In this document: piece by piece, positions 6,028 through 7,249 of the stretch | How the letters are laid out: the number at the start of each line of letters is the position of its first letter | How positions within the stretch are numbered: position 1 is the stretch's first letter | Source: Flavobacterium sp. | Lineage (GTDB): Bacteria; Bacteroidota; Bacteroidia; Flavobacteriales; Flavobacteriaceae | Direction of reading: 5' to 3' | Length of the DNA: 7,249 bases | Assembly: GCA_017984035.1 (NCBI GenBank) | Contig: JAGOAF010000021.1 | Span: 15,420-22,668, forward strand | Translations under genes and position numbers: made by a program | Notes under the pieces: generated by a model | Database searches by the model: none | Told to the model about the DNA's origin: nothing | Seen by the model: the letters and a program-made list of their open reading frames with translations, nothing else

Positions 6028-7077
6028 ATGATTGATTATTTAATTGTGGGTTGTGGTTTAGCAGGGATTTCTTTCGCCGAAAAAGCCTTGCAACATGGTA
6101 AAACCATTCATATGGTCGATAATGATTCGCAAAACTCTTCTAAGATTGCTGGTGGTTTGTACAATCCGGTCATTTTAAAGCGTTTTAGTGAAGTTTGGGA
6201 GGCGCAGTCGCAATTGGTTATCATGAATGCTTTTTACGCGCAATTACAGTCCAAAATGGACAATCAATTCGATTATAAAATGCCTATAGTGCGAAAGTTT
6301 TTTTCAGTTGAAGAACAAAACAATTGGTTTGCGGCTTCTGACAAGCCTGCACTTGCCCCATTTTTATCTACACAATTGCATAATAAAGCATACAAAGGTA
6401 TTTCAGCTCCTTTTGAATACGGTGAAGTACTCCACACAGGATATGTGGATACGGCTTCGTTATTGGAATCGTATCGCAATTATCTCCTCGAAACTAATTG
6501 TTTTCGCAAGGAATCGTTTGATTATTCAGCAATTCTTTTTGAAGATGATAGTGTTCGCTATAATGATGTTCAATACAAACACATCATTTTTGCAGAAGGT
6601 TTTGGATTGCATGCCAATCCCTATTTCAACCAATTGCCCTTAGACGGTACCAAAGGGGAATTGTTTATCATCAAAGCAGCTGGATTAGATTTGGACGTTA
6701 TAGTAAACACCAGCGTCTTTATTTTACCTTTAGGCAATGATTTGTTCAAGGTGGGTGCTACTTATAATTGGAAAGATAAAACGGATCTACCCACTGAAGA
6801 AGGAAAAACCGAATTAGTCGCGCGAATTCGAGAAATAATAGATTGTGATTTCGAAATTGTATCCCATTTTGCAGGCGTGCGCCCCACCGTTCGAGATCGA
6901 AGACCGCTAGTAGGTACGCATGCTAATCACAAAAGAATTCACGTATTGAATGGTCTTGGAACACGAGGTGTAATGCTAGGACCAGCTATGGCAGCTGCCT
7001 TATTTGACGCCATCGAAAATCAAATTCCTTTGGCTAAGGAAATCGATATTCGACGATTTGCTAATAAAAGTAAGTAG
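6028..7077 (+). CDS. FAD-dependent oxidoreductase, DAO family
   Basis: This 349-aa cytoplasmic flavoprotein belongs to the D-amino-acid oxidase-like (DAO, glycine-oxidase/ThiO/MnmC-C type) superfamily. The N-terminus is a Rossmann FAD-binding strand-turn-helix, DYLIVGCGLAG, with the G-x-G-x-x-G glycines at 8, 10 and 13 and an acidic D31 in HMVDND at the end of the second strand, suited to the ribose of FAD. SSKIAGGLYNPVILKRF (37-53) matches the post-Rossmann segment of this family. GVRPTVRDRRPLVG (283-296) and NGLGTRGVMLGP (308-319) are the C-terminal FAD-binding motifs. The substrate cannot be read from sequence: an amine or amino-acid oxidase is the family expectation, and I see no thiamine or tRNA-modification neighbours. 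It is cut off from the gld genes by a terminator, so any link to motility is unproven. An ATG at 6020 opens only a three-codon frame and is not the start. Its stop lies 2 bp from the convergent gene. Confidence 0.85.
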   Translation: MIDYLIVGCGLAGISFAEKALQHGKTIHMVDNDSQNSSKIAGGLYNPVILKRFSEVWEAQSQLVIMNAFYAQLQSKMDNQFDYKMPIVRKFFSVEEQNNWFAASDKPALAPFLSTQLHNKAYKGISAPFEYGEVLHTGYVDTASLLESYRNYLLETNCFRKESFDYSAILFEDDSVRYNDVQYKHIIFAEGFGLHANPYFNQLPLDGTKGELFIIKAAGLDLDVIVNTSVFILPLGNDLFKVGATYNWKDKTDLPTEEGKTELVARIREIIDCDFEIVSHFAGVRPTVRDRRPLVGTHANHKRIHVLNGLGTRGVMLGPAMAAALFDAIENQIPLAKEIDIRRFANKSK

Positions 7078-7079
7078 AT

Positions 7080-7249
7080 TTATTGCTTACCGGCGTTTGG
7101 ATCATACGAAATAAACATGTTGATGTAAATATTTCTTGCCCAACGTACCACAAAAGGGAAGGCTAATACTACCATTCCAATAATGGCAATAAAACTTTGC
7201 ACTAAGTCCAAACTTAAAAATACATTGGCAATAATAAAAGCCGCAACAC
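7080..7249 (-). CDS. C-terminal part of a DUF983-type membrane protein (partial)
   Basis: On the - strand a frame open at the window edge runs for 55 residues to a TAA (complement of 7080-7082). It encodes two hydrophobic stretches, VAAFIIANVFLSLDLV and SFIAIIGMVVLAFPFVVRW, followed by ARNIYINMFISYDPNAGKQ. Two membrane helices followed by a basic, aromatic R-x-I-x-x-N-x-F...YDP tail are typical of small Bacteroidota proteins with the DUF983 domain. These usually carry an N-terminal zinc-ribbon-like Cys motif, which lies outside this window. The function of DUF983 is unknown. The gene is convergent with the FAD oxidoreductase, with 2 bp between the stop codons and no clear terminator. The family call is by recognition of the tail alone. 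Confidence 0.65.
   Translation of the reverse strand, partial: VAAFIIANVFLSLDLVQSFIAIIGMVVLAFPFVVRWARNIYINMFISYDPNAGKQ

Noticed and set aside
6308..6643. 111-codon + strand frame inside the FAD oxidoreductase gene
   Set aside because: It lies wholly within a well-supported flavoprotein gene in another frame and its translation shows no recognisable domain.
7060..7090. Weak hairpins at the convergent junction (GCtAATAAA with TTTATTGC; GTAAG with CTTAC)
   Set aside because: Short, bulged or mutually exclusive, and not followed by a T-tract on either strand, so not supportable as a terminator.

Overview
The window is AT-rich, has very short intergenic gaps and no Shine-Dalgarno sites, and carries gldK-gldL-gldM-gldN. 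This points to a gliding or T9SS-bearing member of the Flavobacteriaceae, most likely Flavobacterium or a close relative. It is the conserved core locus of the type IX secretion system (T9SS) and its proton-driven gliding motor, not an accessory island. I see no mobile element, CRISPR array, tRNA or rRNA.

Layout: positions 1-48 are the last 15 codons of a gene with a Lys/Ala-rich tail, probably topA. Only 3 bp later comes a 383-aa arginase/formimidoylglutamase-fold protein whose metal-binding motifs are badly eroded. A 110-bp gap follows, with a 14-bp tandem duplication over the preceding stop codon and a plausible Bacteroidota-type promoter. Then come gldK (1314-2744), gldL (2780-3415), gldM (3467-5005) and gldN (5041-5934), all on the + strand with 35-51 bp gaps. 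A strong hairpin terminator with a GAAA loop sits at 5959-5995. Beyond it lie a DAO-family FAD-dependent oxidoreductase (6028-7077) and, convergent to it, the 3' end of a DUF983-type membrane protein on the - strand (7080-7249).

How the genes work together: GldL (two membrane helices plus a cytoplasmic domain) and GldM (one membrane helix plus a long periplasmic rod) form the inner-membrane rotary motor driven by proton flow. GldM reaches across the periplasm to the ring made of the lipoprotein GldK and the periplasmic protein GldN at the outer membrane. Torque passed along this path powers both T9SS export and adhesin movement during gliding. There is no second gldN-like gene (gldO) after gldN, unlike F. 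johnsoniae.

The system itself is described. The points most worth a second look are the motif-degenerate arginase-like gene beside the motor operon, the tandem duplication that may have shortened that protein, a G7 tract inside gldK, and an 11-bp perfect inverted repeat between gldL and gldM. There is no gene-free stretch longer than 110 bp.
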